NCBI GenBank assembly: GCA_963728925.1
Contig: CAVSMB010000035.1
Span: 18,759 to 82,758 of the forward strand
From: JBBPZA01 sp963728925
Lineage (GTDB): Bacteria; Actinomycetota; Thermoleophilia; Solirubrobacterales; Solirubrobacteraceae
Direction of reading: 5' to 3'
Length of the DNA: 64,000 bases
The translations under genes and the position numbers were made by a program. Under the pieces are notes generated by a model. That model was given only the letters and a program-made list of their open reading frames with translations, was not told the DNA's origin and searched no databases. Of the stretch, positions 16,202 to 27,771 are shown in pieces; positions within the stretch are counted from its first letter, which is position 1; every line of letters begins with the position of its first letter.

Positions 16202-16202
<1 letters not shown>
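15792..16202 (-). CDS. rplP: 50S ribosomal protein L16
   Basis: A 136-residue L16 near the peptidyl transferase centre. MLSPKRVKHRKEHRGRRRGL, FGEYGLKSLEAGWITNRQIE and TRMGSGKGSPEGWVAVVKPG are the family signatures. Its ATG shares a base with the rpsC stop (TGATG). Confidence 0.97.
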
Positions 16203-17422
<1,220 letters not shown>

Positions 17423-17428
17423 TTCCCG

Positions 17429-18127
17429 TTACTCCTTCGGCGTGAGCGTGATCGTGAGGTGGCTGGTGCGCTTGCGGATGCGGGTCGCGCGGCCCATCGC
17501 CCGCGGGCGGTAGCGCTTGAGGGTCGGGCCCTCGTCGGCGGTGATCGTCTTGATCCGCAGCTCGTCGCCGACGAGCTCGTGGTTGTGCTCGGCGTTGGCG
17601 ACCGCCGACTCGAGCACCTTGCTCCAGTCGCGGGCGGCCGAGCGCGGCGAGAAGGCGAGGATCGCGCGGGCCTCGTCCACGGACTTGCCCCGAACGTGGT
17701 CGGCGACGAGCCGCGCCTTGCGCGGGCTCGTGCGCACGTACTTCGCCAGGGCGCGGACGGCGACGGCCGGCTCCCCGTCACGCGTGCGCGGGCGGGCGGG
17801 CTTCGCCTCGGCCTCCGGCTCCTTGCGAGCACGGCGGCGGCGGCGCGGCTTCGGGACGTCCTCGGCTTCGGCCGCGTCGCCGGACGCGTCCGCGGCCTCC
17901 GGCGCGTCCTCGTCGTCGTCCTCGGCCGCGTCGCCGGACGAGGCCTCCGCTTCGGGCGCCTCGTCGGCCTCGGCCTCGGGCGCGTCCTCGGCGACCGGGG
18001 TGTCCGGGTCGACCGTCTCCGGGGTCGCCTCCGCGTCCGTTTCCGGGGTCGCCTCGGCGTCCGTTTCCGGCGTCGCCTCCGCGTCCGCCCCCTCGGCGTC
18101 CTCGCGCTTGTCCTGCTCGTCGATCAC
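17429..18127 (-). CDS. rplV: 50S ribosomal protein L22 with long acidic N-terminal extension
   Basis: The C-terminal ~115 residues are L22: ALAKYVRTSPRKARLVADHV, RGKSVDEARAILAFSPR and LKRYRPRAMGRATRIRKRTS. The preceding ~115 residues are strongly acidic, opening with VIDEQDKREDAEGADAEA and three tandem ATPETDAE-type units, then DEAPEAEASSGDAAEDDDED, with a short basic PKPRRRRRARKEP linker before the core. L22 usually has no such region. The GTG start overlaps the rpsS stop by four bases, fixing the start. L22 lines the peptide exit tunnel with its opposite end at the ribosome surface, where an extension could be accommodated. Confidence 0.92.
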   Translation of the reverse strand: MIDEQDKREDAEGADAEATPETDAEATPETDAEATPETVDPDTPVAEDAPEAEADEAPEAEASSGDAAEDDDEDAPEAADASGDAAEAEDVPKPRRRRRARKEPEAEAKPARPRTRDGEPAVAVRALAKYVRTSPRKARLVADHVRGKSVDEARAILAFSPRSAARDWSKVLESAVANAEHNHELVGDELRIKTITADEGPTLKRYRPRAMGRATRIRKRTSHLTITLTPKE

Positions 18128-18396
18128 CGGCGCCTGCCCGTGTCGGCGTGGCCTCGGTACATGCGCGTCGGCGCGAACTCGCCGAGCTTGTGGCCGACCA
18201 TGGACTCCGAGATGAAGACGGGCACGTGCTTGCGCCCGTCGTGTACGGCCACGGTGTGACCGACCATCTCCGGGAAGATCGTCGACGTACGCGACCAGGT
18301 CCTGATCATCTGCTTGGTGTTCGACTGGTTCATGGCCTCGATGCGCCCGAGCAGGCGCTGCTCGATCCACGGGCCCTTCTTGCTAGAGCGACTCAC
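18124..18396 (-). CDS. rpsS: 30S ribosomal protein S19
   Basis: A 90-residue S19 of the 30S head, beginning SRSSKKGPWIEQRLLGRIEA and containing RTWSRTSTIFPEMVGHTVAV and FISESMVGHKLGEFAPTR. The GTG start overlaps the rplB stop by four bases and its stop overlaps the rplV start. Confidence 0.97.
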   Translation of the reverse strand: MSRSSKKGPWIEQRLLGRIEAMNQSNTKQMIRTWSRTSTIFPEMVGHTVAVHDGRKHVPVFISESMVGHKLGEFAPTRMYRGHADTGRRR

Positions 18397-19232
18397 CGCT
18401 TCTTGCCCCTTCTCCGGCCGCGGACGATGTAACGGTCGGACTTCTTGTTCTTCTTGCGTGTGCGGTATCCCAGGGTAGGAACCCCCCACGGGGTGACCGG
18501 ATGGCGCCCCGCGGTCGTCGAGCCCTCGCCGCCCCCGTGCGGGTGATCGACCGGGTTCATCGCGGTCCCGCGCGTCTGCGGGCGGATGCCCATGTGGCGC
18601 TTGCGGCCCGCCTTGCCGACCTTGACGTTCTGGTGGTCGGCGTTCCCGATCGTGCCGACGGTGGCACGGCACTCGGCGCGGACCATGCGCATCTCGCCCG
18701 AGGGCAGGCGCAGCGTCGCCATGTCGCGCTCCTTGGCCATGAGCTGGATGCCCGTGCCGGCCGCGCGGCCGAGCTGGCCGCCGCGCCCGGGCTGGAGCTC
18801 GACGTTGTGGACGACGGTGCCGATCGGCATGTCGGCGAGCGCCAAGGCGTTGCCCACGGTGATGTCCGACCCGGGACCGGACTGGACGAGCGCACCGACG
18901 CGCAGGCGGCCGGGCGCGAGGATGTAGCTCTTCACCCCGTCGACGTAGTGCAGCAGCGCGATGTAGGCCGAGCGGTTGGGGTCGTACTCGATCGCCGCGA
19001 CGCGGGCGGGCACGCCGTCCTTGCGCCGCTTGAAGTCGACCCGGCGGTACAGGCGCTTGGCGCCGCCGCCACGGTGGCGCGAGGTCTTGCGGCCGTGGAT
19101 GTTGCGGCCCCCCGACTTCTTGAGCCCCTCGACGAGCGACTTCTCGGGCTCGGTCCTGGTGATCTCCGCGTAGTCGGGGTAGGTGGAGAAGCGCCGGCCG
19201 GGGCTGGTGGGCTTGGGCTTGCGGATCGGCAT
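18393..19232 (-). CDS. rplB: 50S ribosomal protein L2
   Basis: A 279-residue L2, essential for subunit joining and peptidyl transfer. It has KPTSPGRRFSTYPDYAEITR, LMAKERDMATLRLPSGEMR and the C-terminal RGTAMNPVDHPHGGGEG, which includes the conserved His of the peptidyl transferase region. Normal length. Confidence 0.97.
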   Translation of the reverse strand: MPIRKPKPTSPGRRFSTYPDYAEITRTEPEKSLVEGLKKSGGRNIHGRKTSRHRGGGAKRLYRRVDFKRRKDGVPARVAAIEYDPNRSAYIALLHYVDGVKSYILAPGRLRVGALVQSGPGSDITVGNALALADMPIGTVVHNVELQPGRGGQLGRAAGTGIQLMAKERDMATLRLPSGEMRMVRAECRATVGTIGNADHQNVKVGKAGRKRHMGIRPQTRGTAMNPVDHPHGGGEGSTTAGRHPVTPWGVPTLGYRTRKKNKKSDRYIVRGRRRGKKR

Positions 19233-19532
19233 CTACTCGTTCCCGACCTCGAGGCCTGCGAACACGGGGATGCTCTGCCCCGACGCGACCTGCACGATGG
19301 CCTTCTTCCACGCGCGGGTACGGCCCGAGGTCAGGCCCCGGCGCTTGGGCTTGGAGCGCACGGTGATCGTGCGCACCTCGACGACGTCGACCTCGAAGAG
19401 GGACTCGACCGCTTGGCGGATCTGCGTCTTGTGCGCCTCGGGATGGACGCGGAACGTGTAGCGATCGGCCGCGGCGAGCGCGTAGCTCTTCTCCGAGACG
19501 ACCGGCCGGATGATCACCTGGCTGGGGTCCAT
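19233..19532 (-). CDS. rplW: 50S ribosomal protein L23
   Basis: A 99-residue L23 at the tunnel exit, docking site for SRP and trigger factor. MDPSQVIIRPVVSEKSYALA and the VEVRTITVRSKPKRRG segment are diagnostic. The stop abuts the rplB start. Confidence 0.96.
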   Translation of the reverse strand: MDPSQVIIRPVVSEKSYALAAADRYTFRVHPEAHKTQIRQAVESLFEVDVVEVRTITVRSKPKRRGLTSGRTRAWKKAIVQVASGQSIPVFAGLEVGNE

Positions 19533-19534
19533 GG

Positions 19535-20212
19535 TCAGGCCGCCCTCTCGGTCTCGGATTCGGATCCGCCGGATGGGCCGGCTGCGGCGGCCTTCGCTCC
19601 GGCGGCACGGGCCGTGAGCGCCCCCAGCGCGGCCTCGGAGAGCACGATCGACCCGGCGCCGACGAGGTCGGCGACCCCCACGTCGTCGGCGAGCAGCACG
19701 TCGACGCGGGCGAGGTTGCGGAACGACTTGGCGGCGGACGCCTCGTCGGCGACGAGCGCCACGAGCGTCGTCCCTGGCTGGTCCCAGCTCGCGAGCGCCT
19801 GCGCCGCCTGCTTGGTCGAGGGCGCGTCGAAGGCAGCGCCGTCGAGCACCGCGACCGAGTCGCGGCCGGCGTGCAGCGAGAGCGCGCTGCGCAGCGCGGC
19901 GCGGCGCGCCTTGCGGTTGACCTTGACCGTGTAGTGGCGTGGCGACGGGCCGAACACGGTGCCGCCACCCGTCCAGATCGGCGAGCGGATCGAGCCCGCG
20001 CGAGCCCGGCCAGTGCCCTTCTGGCGCCACGGCTTGGCCCCTCCACCGCGGACCTCGCCGCGGGTTCGCGTCGAGGCGGTGCCGCGCCGACGGGCGGCGA
20101 GCTCCGCGCGCACGCACTCGTGCACGAGGGCCTCGTTCCAGGCGGCCTCGAAGACCACGGGGTCGAGGGTCACCGTGCCCGAGCCGCCTCCGATGCGAGC
20201 CGCGTCAGCCAT
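19535..20212 (-). CDS. rplD: 50S ribosomal protein L4
   Basis: A 225-residue L4 whose loop reaches into the exit tunnel. RTRGEVRGGGAKPWRQKGTG and RARAGSIRSPIWTGGGTVFG form the conserved loop. A C-terminal Ala/Gly-rich tail (GAKAAAAGPSGGSESETERA) goes a little beyond the usual end. Its start overlaps the rplC stop by eight bases. Confidence 0.96.
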   Translation of the reverse strand: MADAARIGGGSGTVTLDPVVFEAAWNEALVHECVRAELAARRRGTASTRTRGEVRGGGAKPWRQKGTGRARAGSIRSPIWTGGGTVFGPSPRHYTVKVNRKARRAALRSALSLHAGRDSVAVLDGAAFDAPSTKQAAQALASWDQPGTTLVALVADEASAAKSFRNLARVDVLLADDVGVADLVGAGSIVLSEAALGALTARAAGAKAAAAGPSGGSESETERAA

Positions 20213-20822
20213 CGGTGCGCACCTCGACGATGGAGCCCCGAGGGCCGGGCGCAGAGCCGCGGACGAGCAGCAGGTTCTGATCGGGGATGACCTCGACGAC
20301 CTCGACGCCGCGCTGGGTCACGCGCTTGCCGCCCATGCGGCCGGGACCGCGAATGCCCTTGAACACGCGCGACGGCGTCGCCGAGGCCCCGATCGACCCG
20401 GGCGCCCGGAGGTTGTGGGAGCCGTGGGTCACGGGCCCGCGCGAGAAGTTGTGGCGCTTGACGGTGCCCTGGAAGCCCTTGCCCTTGGAGACGCCGGCGA
20501 TCTTCACGGTCTGGCCGGGCTCGAAGACGTCGACCTTGACCTCCTCGCCGACGACGAGCTCGCCCGCCTCGTCGCGGAACTCGCGCACGTGGCGCAGCGG
20601 CGGCGCGTCGGCCTTGCGCAGGTGGCCGAGCTGGGCGCGGGTGAGGTGCTTCTCCTTGGCGGCGCCGAACGCCAGCTGGACGGCCTCGTAGCCGTCGCGC
20701 TCGACGGTGCGGACCGCGGTGACGTGGCAGGGGCCGGCCTCGAGCACGGTGACGCGGTCCACGGAGCCGTCGTCGCGGAAGCGCTGGGTCATGCCGAGCT
20801 TGCGGGCGAGGATCGCGGCCAT
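20205..20822 (-). CDS. rplC: 50S ribosomal protein L3
   Basis: A 205-residue L3, beginning AAILARKLGMTQRFRDDGS and carrying VSKGKGFQGTVKRHNFSRGP, the loop that reaches towards the peptidyl transferase centre, and GKRVTQRGVEVVEV. Normal length and position after rpsJ. Confidence 0.97.
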   Translation of the reverse strand: MAAILARKLGMTQRFRDDGSVDRVTVLEAGPCHVTAVRTVERDGYEAVQLAFGAAKEKHLTRAQLGHLRKADAPPLRHVREFRDEAGELVVGEEVKVDVFEPGQTVKIAGVSKGKGFQGTVKRHNFSRGPVTHGSHNLRAPGSIGASATPSRVFKGIRGPGRMGGKRVTQRGVEVVEVIPDQNLLLVRGSAPGPRGSIVEVRTDG

Positions 20823-20825
20823 CGG

Positions 20826-21152
20826 CTAGGAGGCGAGACGGATCTCGATGTCGACGCCGGCCGGAAGCTGGTCGAGCCGCTGCAGGGAATCGACGGTCTT
20901 CGGGGTGGGCTGGTGGATGTCGATGAGCCGCTTGTGCGTGCGGATCTCGAAGTGCTCGCGCGAGTCCTTGTCCTTGAACGGGGAGCGGATCACGCAGTAG
21001 ACGTTCTTCTCCGTGGGCAGGGGAACAGGCCCGGACACGGTCGCGCCGGTGCGGGTCGCCGTATCGACGATCTCCTTCGCCGCCGCCTCGATGGCCGTGT
21101 GGTCATAGGACTTCAGGCGGATGCGGATCTTGTTCTGGGTTGCTGTTGCCAC
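20826..21152 (-). CDS. rpsJ: 30S ribosomal protein S10
   Basis: A 108-residue S10, also the NusE partner of NusB in antitermination. KIRIRLKSYDHTAIEAAAKE and GPVPLPTEKNVYCVIRSPFK identify it. It is the first gene of the S10 cluster, about 130 bases downstream of tuf, with two strong hairpins in between. Confidence 0.97.
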   Translation of the reverse strand: MATATQNKIRIRLKSYDHTAIEAAAKEIVDTATRTGATVSGPVPLPTEKNVYCVIRSPFKDKDSREHFEIRTHKRLIDIHQPTPKTVDSLQRLDQLPAGVDIEIRLAS

Positions 21153-21195
21153 GGGGTGTCTTGGGGCTTTCTTTTCTCTCTGTGAGCGTGCCGGA

Positions 21196-21224
21196 GGGCG
21201 AGCCTGTGCCGTCGAGGCTCGCCC
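21196..21224 (-). other. hairpin in the tuf-rpsJ gap
   Basis: A perfect 9-bp stem (GGGCGAGCC / GGCTCGCCC) with an 11-base loop, between the tuf terminator-like hairpin and the rpsJ start. It may belong to the leader of the S10 operon or add to termination. Confidence 0.45.
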
Positions 21225-21252
21225 CCGGGTGGTCGTATCCGTCGTGTCGTGA

Positions 21253-21277
21253 CACGGGGCCCCGGCGGGGCCCCGTG
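21253..21277 (-). terminator. strong hairpin just after tuf
   Basis: A perfect 11-bp GC stem (CACGGGGCCCC / GGGGCCCCGTG) with a three-base loop lies five bases after the tuf stop. There is no U-run, so it would stop or slow polymerase only partly, consistent with a high tuf level and reduced read-through into the S10 genes. Confidence 0.55.
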
Positions 21278-21281
21278 GGTG

Positions 21282-22466
21282 CTACTTGATGACCTCGGTC
21301 ACCACGCCCGAACCGACGGTCCTGCCGCCCTCGCGGATCGCGAAGCGCAGGCCCTTGTCCATGGCGATGGGCTGGATGAGCTCGACGTCCATCTGGATGT
21401 TGTCGCCGGGCATCACCATCTCGACGCCCTCGGGGAGGCGAGCCACCCCGGTCACGTCGGTGGTGCGGAAGTAGAACTGCGGCCGGTAGCCGCTGAAGAA
21501 CGGCGTGTGGCGCCCGCCCTCCTCCTTCCTGAGGACGTACACCTCGGCCTTGAACTGGGTGTGGGGCGTGATCGAGCCCGGCTTGCAGAGCACCTGGCCG
21601 CGCTCGATGTCCTCGCGCTTGGTGCCGCGCAGCAGCGTCCCGACGTTGTCGCCCGCCTGACCCTCGTCGAGGATCTTGCGGAACATCTCGACGCCGGTGA
21701 CGACGGTCGAGCTGGTGTCCTTGACGCCCACGATCTCGACCGTGTCGCCAGTGTGGACGATGCCCTGCTCGATCCGGCCGGTCGCGACGGTGCCGCGGCC
21801 GGTGATCGAGAAGACGTCCTCGACCGGCATCAGGAAGGGCTGGTCGAGCGCGCGCTCGGGCTCGGGGATGTAGCTGTCGAGGGCCTCGGACAGCTCGATG
21901 ATCTTCTGCTTGGCGTCGGCGTCGCCCTCGAGGGCCTTCAGCGCCGAGCCGGTGATGAACGGGATGTCGTCGCCCGGGAACTCGTACTCGGAGAGCAACT
22001 CGCGAACCTCGACCTCGACGAGCTCGAGGAGCTCCTCGTCGTCGACCATGTCGGCCTTGTTGAGGAACACGACGATGTAGGGCACGCCCACCTGGCGGGC
22101 GAGCAGGATGTGCTCGCGCGTCTGGGGCATGGGCCCGTCGGCGGCCGAGACGACGAGGATCGCCCCGTCCATCTGAGCCGCGCCGGTGATCATGTTCTTC
22201 ACGTAGTCCGCGTGACCGGGACAGTCCACGTGGGCGTAATGCCGGTTGGGCGTCTCGTACTCCACGTGCGACGTGGCGATGGTGATCCCGCGCTCCTTCT
22301 CCTCGGGAGCGTTGTCGATCTCCTCGAAGCTCTTCGCCTCGCCCCCACCGGCCTCCGCCAGCACGTTCGTGATCGCCGCCGTCAGCGTGGTCTTGCCGTG
22401 GTCGATGTGACCGATGGTGCCGACGTTGACGTGCGGCTTGTCGCGCTCGAACTTCTCCTTCGCCAC
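21282..22466 (-). CDS. tuf: translation elongation factor Tu
   Basis: A 394-residue GTPase delivering aminoacyl-tRNA to the ribosome. G motifs are GHIDHGKTTL, the DCPGHADYV segment, and NKAD in VVFLNKADMV; the effector region is PEEKERGITIATSHVEYET; the C-terminus GGRTVGSGVVTEVIK is standard. The GTG start has AAAGGAG about ten bases upstream. It follows fusA by about 90 bases, the normal str order. Confidence 0.98.
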   Translation of the reverse strand: MAKEKFERDKPHVNVGTIGHIDHGKTTLTAAITNVLAEAGGGEAKSFEEIDNAPEEKERGITIATSHVEYETPNRHYAHVDCPGHADYVKNMITGAAQMDGAILVVSAADGPMPQTREHILLARQVGVPYIVVFLNKADMVDDEELLELVEVEVRELLSEYEFPGDDIPFITGSALKALEGDADAKQKIIELSEALDSYIPEPERALDQPFLMPVEDVFSITGRGTVATGRIEQGIVHTGDTVEIVGVKDTSSTVVTGVEMFRKILDEGQAGDNVGTLLRGTKREDIERGQVLCKPGSITPHTQFKAEVYVLRKEEGGRHTPFFSGYRPQFYFRTTDVTGVARLPEGVEMVMPGDNIQMDVELIQPIAMDKGLRFAIREGGRTVGSGVVTEVIK

Positions 22467-22557
22467 TTTGTGTTGCTCCTTTGGAGGTCAGGGGGCCCGC
22501 CGCGATGGGCGAACCCCAGGAAGGTACCTAAGTTGTCGCTACGCCGGGAGTCCGGCC

Positions 22558-24654
<2,097 letters not shown>

Positions 24655-24698
24655 GGTGGGGATGTCTCTGGTGGTTGGTCGGAGCGGCGCTTTGGCCA

Positions 24699-24721
24699 TA
24701 AAAAAGGGCCCTGCGGGCCCC
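24699..24721 (-). terminator. intrinsic terminator / possible attenuator 45 bases upstream of fusA
   Basis: Read on the minus strand, GGGCCC-GCA-GGGCCC is followed directly by TTTTTT, a textbook rho-independent terminator. It lies only about 45 bases before the fusA ATG. It either blocks stray transcription entering fusA from the right, or sits in the fusA leader as an attenuator. Confidence 0.75.
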
Positions 24722-24807
24722 GAAACGACGTGGATGTCGGCCCGGCGCTCCTCTAGTTCAAAGTGGTGTCCACGGTCGGTGTGCTCCAAACCGGGGGGCA
24801 TGCGCAG

Positions 24808-25320
24808 ATGAGCGCGCCTCCCCGTGGCGCGAAGACCGAGGATAGCAGGCGTGGAGGGGCTTTCCGGGCGGGTTTTCCGGCCCTCGCGCCGCTCCCGGCG
24901 GCCCTTCTGTTCGCCGGTCTTGCGGGCGCTCTGCTGCTCCTGGCGGCGGAGCTCTCGACCGTCGTCGAGGTGTCCGTGGCGGGGTCGGTGATCGACCGCG
25001 TCGGGGGCGCCGAGCAGCACTCCTACGCGGTCGGGCTGCTGGGCTTGATCGCCCTACTGCTCGCGGTCGCCGCGGTCGTCGTGCCGAGCCGCCCGGCCGC
25101 CCTCGCGCTGGCGGCCGTCGGCGTCATCGCGCTGGCCATCGTCCTCCTCGGCGACCTCCCGGACGTGCGCCGGACCGGCCTGAACCGCGCGCTGCAACCG
25201 GCCGCCGCCGCGCCCGGGATCGGGTTCTGGCTGGAGATCGCGGGCGGGGCCGTGCTGGTTGCCGCGGGGGTCTCGATCTTCCGTGCGGCGGTGGTGTGGC
25301 GGGGCGGTCGCGCTGGTTGA
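24808..25320 (+). CDS. four-span membrane protein of unknown function
   Basis: A 170-residue protein. A polar N-terminus (MSAPPRGAKTEDSRRGG) is followed by four hydrophobic segments at about residues 25-48, 68-90, 92-110 and 136-158, with loops DLPDVRRTGL and VIDRVGGAEQHS. No enzyme motif is visible and I do not recognise a family with certainty; small actinobacterial membrane proteins of this layout are common. It is divergent from fusA and convergent with rpsG, splitting the str operon. The ATG at 24808 is preferred over an upstream ATG because the extra N-terminus is unconserved in character. Confidence 0.6.
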   Translation: MSAPPRGAKTEDSRRGGAFRAGFPALAPLPAALLFAGLAGALLLLAAELSTVVEVSVAGSVIDRVGGAEQHSYAVGLLGLIALLLAVAAVVVPSRPAALALAAVGVIALAIVLLGDLPDVRRTGLNRALQPAAAAPGIGFWLEIAGGAVLVAAGVSIFRAAVVWRGGRAG

Positions 25321-25452
25321 CGAACGGCGGGCGACGAGGGAGGGGAGGTTCGACCGCGCTACCACGGCCCACCGGCGATGGGAGCGGGTCTCACCGGCGG
25401 GCGCGGCGAGCTGCGAAGGGCGAGCAGCCGTCACTGAGGAGGACGCAGGCGA

Positions 25453-25473
25453 GCCGATAGCACCGCTATCGGC
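25453..25473. terminator. hairpin between convergent genes
   Basis: A perfect 9-bp stem GCCGATAGC-ACC-GCTATCGGC in the 220-base gap between the tails of the membrane-protein gene and rpsG. It lacks a U-run in either direction but is placed where a bidirectional terminator is expected. Nothing else is evident in this gap. Confidence 0.45.
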
Positions 25474-25541
25474 GAGCCGAGGACGATGTCAGCGACGGCA
25501 GCGCAGCCCTGCGCGGCCGCCGCGATCGCCGGGGGGGGCCG

Positions 25542-26012
25542 CTACCACCGATAGTGCGCGAAGGCCTTGTTGGCCTGCGCCATGCGGTAGATGTCGTCCT
25601 TGCGCTTGTAGGCGCCGCCCTGCTGGGACTGGGCGTCCTGGAGCTCGTTGGCGAGGCGCTGGGCCATCGTCTTCTCGCGACGCGCGCGGGCGAACTCGAC
25701 GAGCCAGCGGACGGCGAGCGTGCGGGCGCGGCGCTGGGGCACCTCGACGGGCACCTGGTAGGTCGCGCCGCCGACGCGGCGGGAGCGGACCTCGAGGACC
25801 GGGGTGAGCGACTTGATGGACGCCTCGAGCGCCTCGACGGGGTCCTTTCCCGTGCGCTCGGCGAGGATCGCGAGCGCGTCGTAGACGATCCGCTCCGCGT
25901 GGCTCTTCTTGCCGTCCAGCATGACCTTGTTGATCACCTGCTGGACCAGGCGCGAGCGATGGACCGGGTCGGGCTCGATGGGGCGAAGCTGCGCGGCGGC
26001 GCGGCGGGGCAC
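25542..26012 (-). CDS. rpsG: 30S ribosomal protein S7
   Basis: A 156-residue S7 (the usual length), nucleator of the 30S head. VQQVINKVMLDGKKSHAERI, VRSRRVGGATYQVPVEV and the C-terminal NKAFAHYRW are the family blocks. The GTG start is two bases after the rpsL stop. Confidence 0.97.
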   Translation of the reverse strand: MPRRAAAQLRPIEPDPVHRSRLVQQVINKVMLDGKKSHAERIVYDALAILAERTGKDPVEALEASIKSLTPVLEVRSRRVGGATYQVPVEVPQRRARTLAVRWLVEFARARREKTMAQRLANELQDAQSQQGGAYKRKDDIYRMAQANKAFAHYRW

Positions 26013-26014
26013 GG

Positions 26015-26410
26015 CTAGCGCGCCTTGACGCCGTACTGCGAGCGGGCCTTCTTGCGGTCGCTGACGCCGGCGGCGTCGAGCGTCCCGCGGACCACCTTGT
26101 AGCGCACGCCCGGCAGGTCCTTGACGCGGCCGCCACGCACGAGGACGACGGAGTGCTCTTGGAGGTTGTGCCCCTCGCCGGGGATGTAGGCGGTGACCTC
26201 CATCTGGTTGGTCAGCCGCACGCGGGCGACCTTCCGCAGCGCCGAGTTGGGCTTCTTCGGGGTCGTCGTGTAGACGCGCGTGCACACGCCGCGCCGCTGC
26301 GGGGCGGCGACCCGCCGCTTGCGGCCCTTGCCGGACTTGAGGCCCGGCGTGGCGAGCTTCTTCTTGGGCGCGGTGCGGCCCTTGCGGACGAGCTGAGAGG
26401 TGGTCGGCAT
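26015..26410 (-). CDS. rpsL: 30S ribosomal protein S12
   Basis: A 131-residue S12 of the decoding centre, beginning PTTSQLVRKGRTAPKKKLAT and carrying VYTTTPKKPNSALRKVARVR with the lysine whose mutation gives streptomycin resistance, so this copy looks sensitive-type. A second conserved loop is GGRVKDLPGVRYKVVRG. The ATG at 26410 has no Shine-Dalgarno sequence and lies ten bases after a TATCAT box, suggesting a very short leader or leaderless start. Confidence 0.97.
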   Translation of the reverse strand: MPTTSQLVRKGRTAPKKKLATPGLKSGKGRKRRVAAPQRRGVCTRVYTTTPKKPNSALRKVARVRLTNQMEVTAYIPGEGHNLQEHSVVLVRGGRVKDLPGVRYKVVRGTLDAAGVSDRKKARSQYGVKAR

Positions 26411-26420
26411 GCGGCCGGGC

Positions 26421-26426
26421 ATGATA
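26421..26426 (-). promoter_or_regulatory. -10 box TATCAT upstream of rpsL
   Basis: TATCAT is ten bases before the rpsL ATG and there is no Shine-Dalgarno motif in between. No -35 match is evident. The 220 bases between here and ald hold no convincing gene. Confidence 0.4.
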
Positions 26427-26634
26427 GCGGCCCGCGGCCAAGCCGCCCCGCGGCGCTCCCGTGGATCGCGCCGCGGAGGTCGTGGCCGCGGTGGACGGGT
26501 ACCCCAGATGGGTCTCCTGGACCCCCAGGGCCTCCCGGTCGCCGGCGTCGAGCAGGCCCGCAAGCTGCTCGACAGGCATCTCCCGACCAACGCGCTCATG
26601 GCGACGGGCGCGAGCAGCCCGTAGCCCGCGGCGT

Positions 26635-27771
26635 CTACGTCGCCGCCGCGGGTGACGCGGCCAGCGCCTCCTCGGCCGGGACGTAGTCAAGGCCGGTCGC
26701 CTCGGCCACGGGCTTGTAGGTGACCTGGCCCGCGGCGATGTTGACGCCGGGCACGAGGCCCGGGCTCGCCTGCAGCGCGCGGTCGACGCCAACCGTGGCG
26801 AGGTGCACGACGTAGGGCATCGTCGCGTTGGTCAGCGCGTAGGTCGAGGTGATCGGGACTGCGCCCGGCATGTTGGCCACGCAGTAGTGGGTGATCCCGT
26901 CGACCTCGTAGGTGGGGTCGGAGTGCGTCGTGGGGTGCGAGGTCTCGAAGCACCCGCCCTGGTCGATCGAGACGTCGACGAGCACGGCGTTGCGCTTCAT
27001 CAGCCCGAGCTGCCGGCGCGTGACCACGTGGGGCGCCTTGGCGCCGTGCACCAGCACCGCGCCGATCACCAGATCGGCCTCGGGAAGGTGCTCCTCGATG
27101 GCCAGCGTCGACGCGTAGACCGTCGAGGCGCGCCAGTCCAGGAGGTTCTCCAGCTCGCGCAGACGATCGATGCTGCGGTCGAAGACGTAGGTCTCGGCCT
27201 GCATCCCCAGCGCGATGATCGCCGCGTTGAGCCCTACCACCCCGCCGCCGATGACCATCACCTTCGCGGCGGCCACGCCCGGCACCCCGCCGAGCAGGAT
27301 CCCCCGCCCGCCCATCGGCTTCTCCAGCATGAACGCCCCGGCCTGGGTGGCGATCTTGCCCGCCACCTCGCTCATCGGCGCCAGCAGCGGCAGGCGGCCG
27401 TTGGAGTCCTCCACCGTCTCGTAGGCGATGCACGTCGCACCGCTGGCCACCAGGCCTCGCGTCAGATCCGGGTCGGGAGCCAGGTGCAGGTAGGTGAACA
27501 GCGTCTGCCCCGGCCGCAGCCGCGCGACCTCCTCGGTCTGCGGCTCCTTGACCTTCACCACCATCTCCGCCTCGCCGAACACGCCGTCGGCGTCGGCCAC
27601 GATCGTCGCGCCCTGCGCTTCGTAGTCCGCGTCGAGGATCGCCGACCCGTCGCCCGCACCCGCCTGCACCAACACCTGATGGCCCACGTCGGCGAGCTCG
27701 CGCACCCCCGCGGGCGTCAACGCCACGCGGTACTCGTCCGCCTTGATCTCCGTCGGCACGCCGACCTTCAT
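26635..27771 (-). CDS. ald: alanine dehydrogenase
   Basis: A 378-residue NAD-dependent enzyme that reversibly deaminates L-alanine to pyruvate and ammonia. MKVGVPTEIKADEYRVALTP is the family start; MVVKVKEPQ carries the substrate-binding Lys and TYLHLAPD the catalytic His; VMVIGGGVVGLNAAIIALGM is the Rossmann NAD site. Its ATG overlaps the stop of the saccharopine-dehydrogenase-like gene (ATGA). Together with the aminotransferase and PucR regulator upstream it suggests recycling of the alanine formed when amino groups are moved to pyruvate. Confidence 0.95.
   Translation of the reverse strand: MKVGVPTEIKADEYRVALTPAGVRELADVGHQVLVQAGAGDGSAILDADYEAQGATIVADADGVFGEAEMVVKVKEPQTEEVARLRPGQTLFTYLHLAPDPDLTRGLVASGATCIAYETVEDSNGRLPLLAPMSEVAGKIATQAGAFMLEKPMGGRGILLGGVPGVAAAKVMVIGGGVVGLNAAIIALGMQAETYVFDRSIDRLRELENLLDWRASTVYASTLAIEEHLPEADLVIGAVLVHGAKAPHVVTRRQLGLMKRNAVLVDVSIDQGGCFETSHPTTHSDPTYEVDGITHYCVANMPGAVPITSTYALTNATMPYVVHLATVGVDRALQASPGLVPGVNIAAGQVTYKPVAEATGLDYVPAEEALAASPAAAT

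Noticed and set aside
24655..24805. N-terminal extension of EF-G through the open frame upstream of fusA
   Set aside because: The frame crosses the intrinsic terminator and the extra residues do not resemble EF-G; the conserved start is MASTSLEKTRNIGI.
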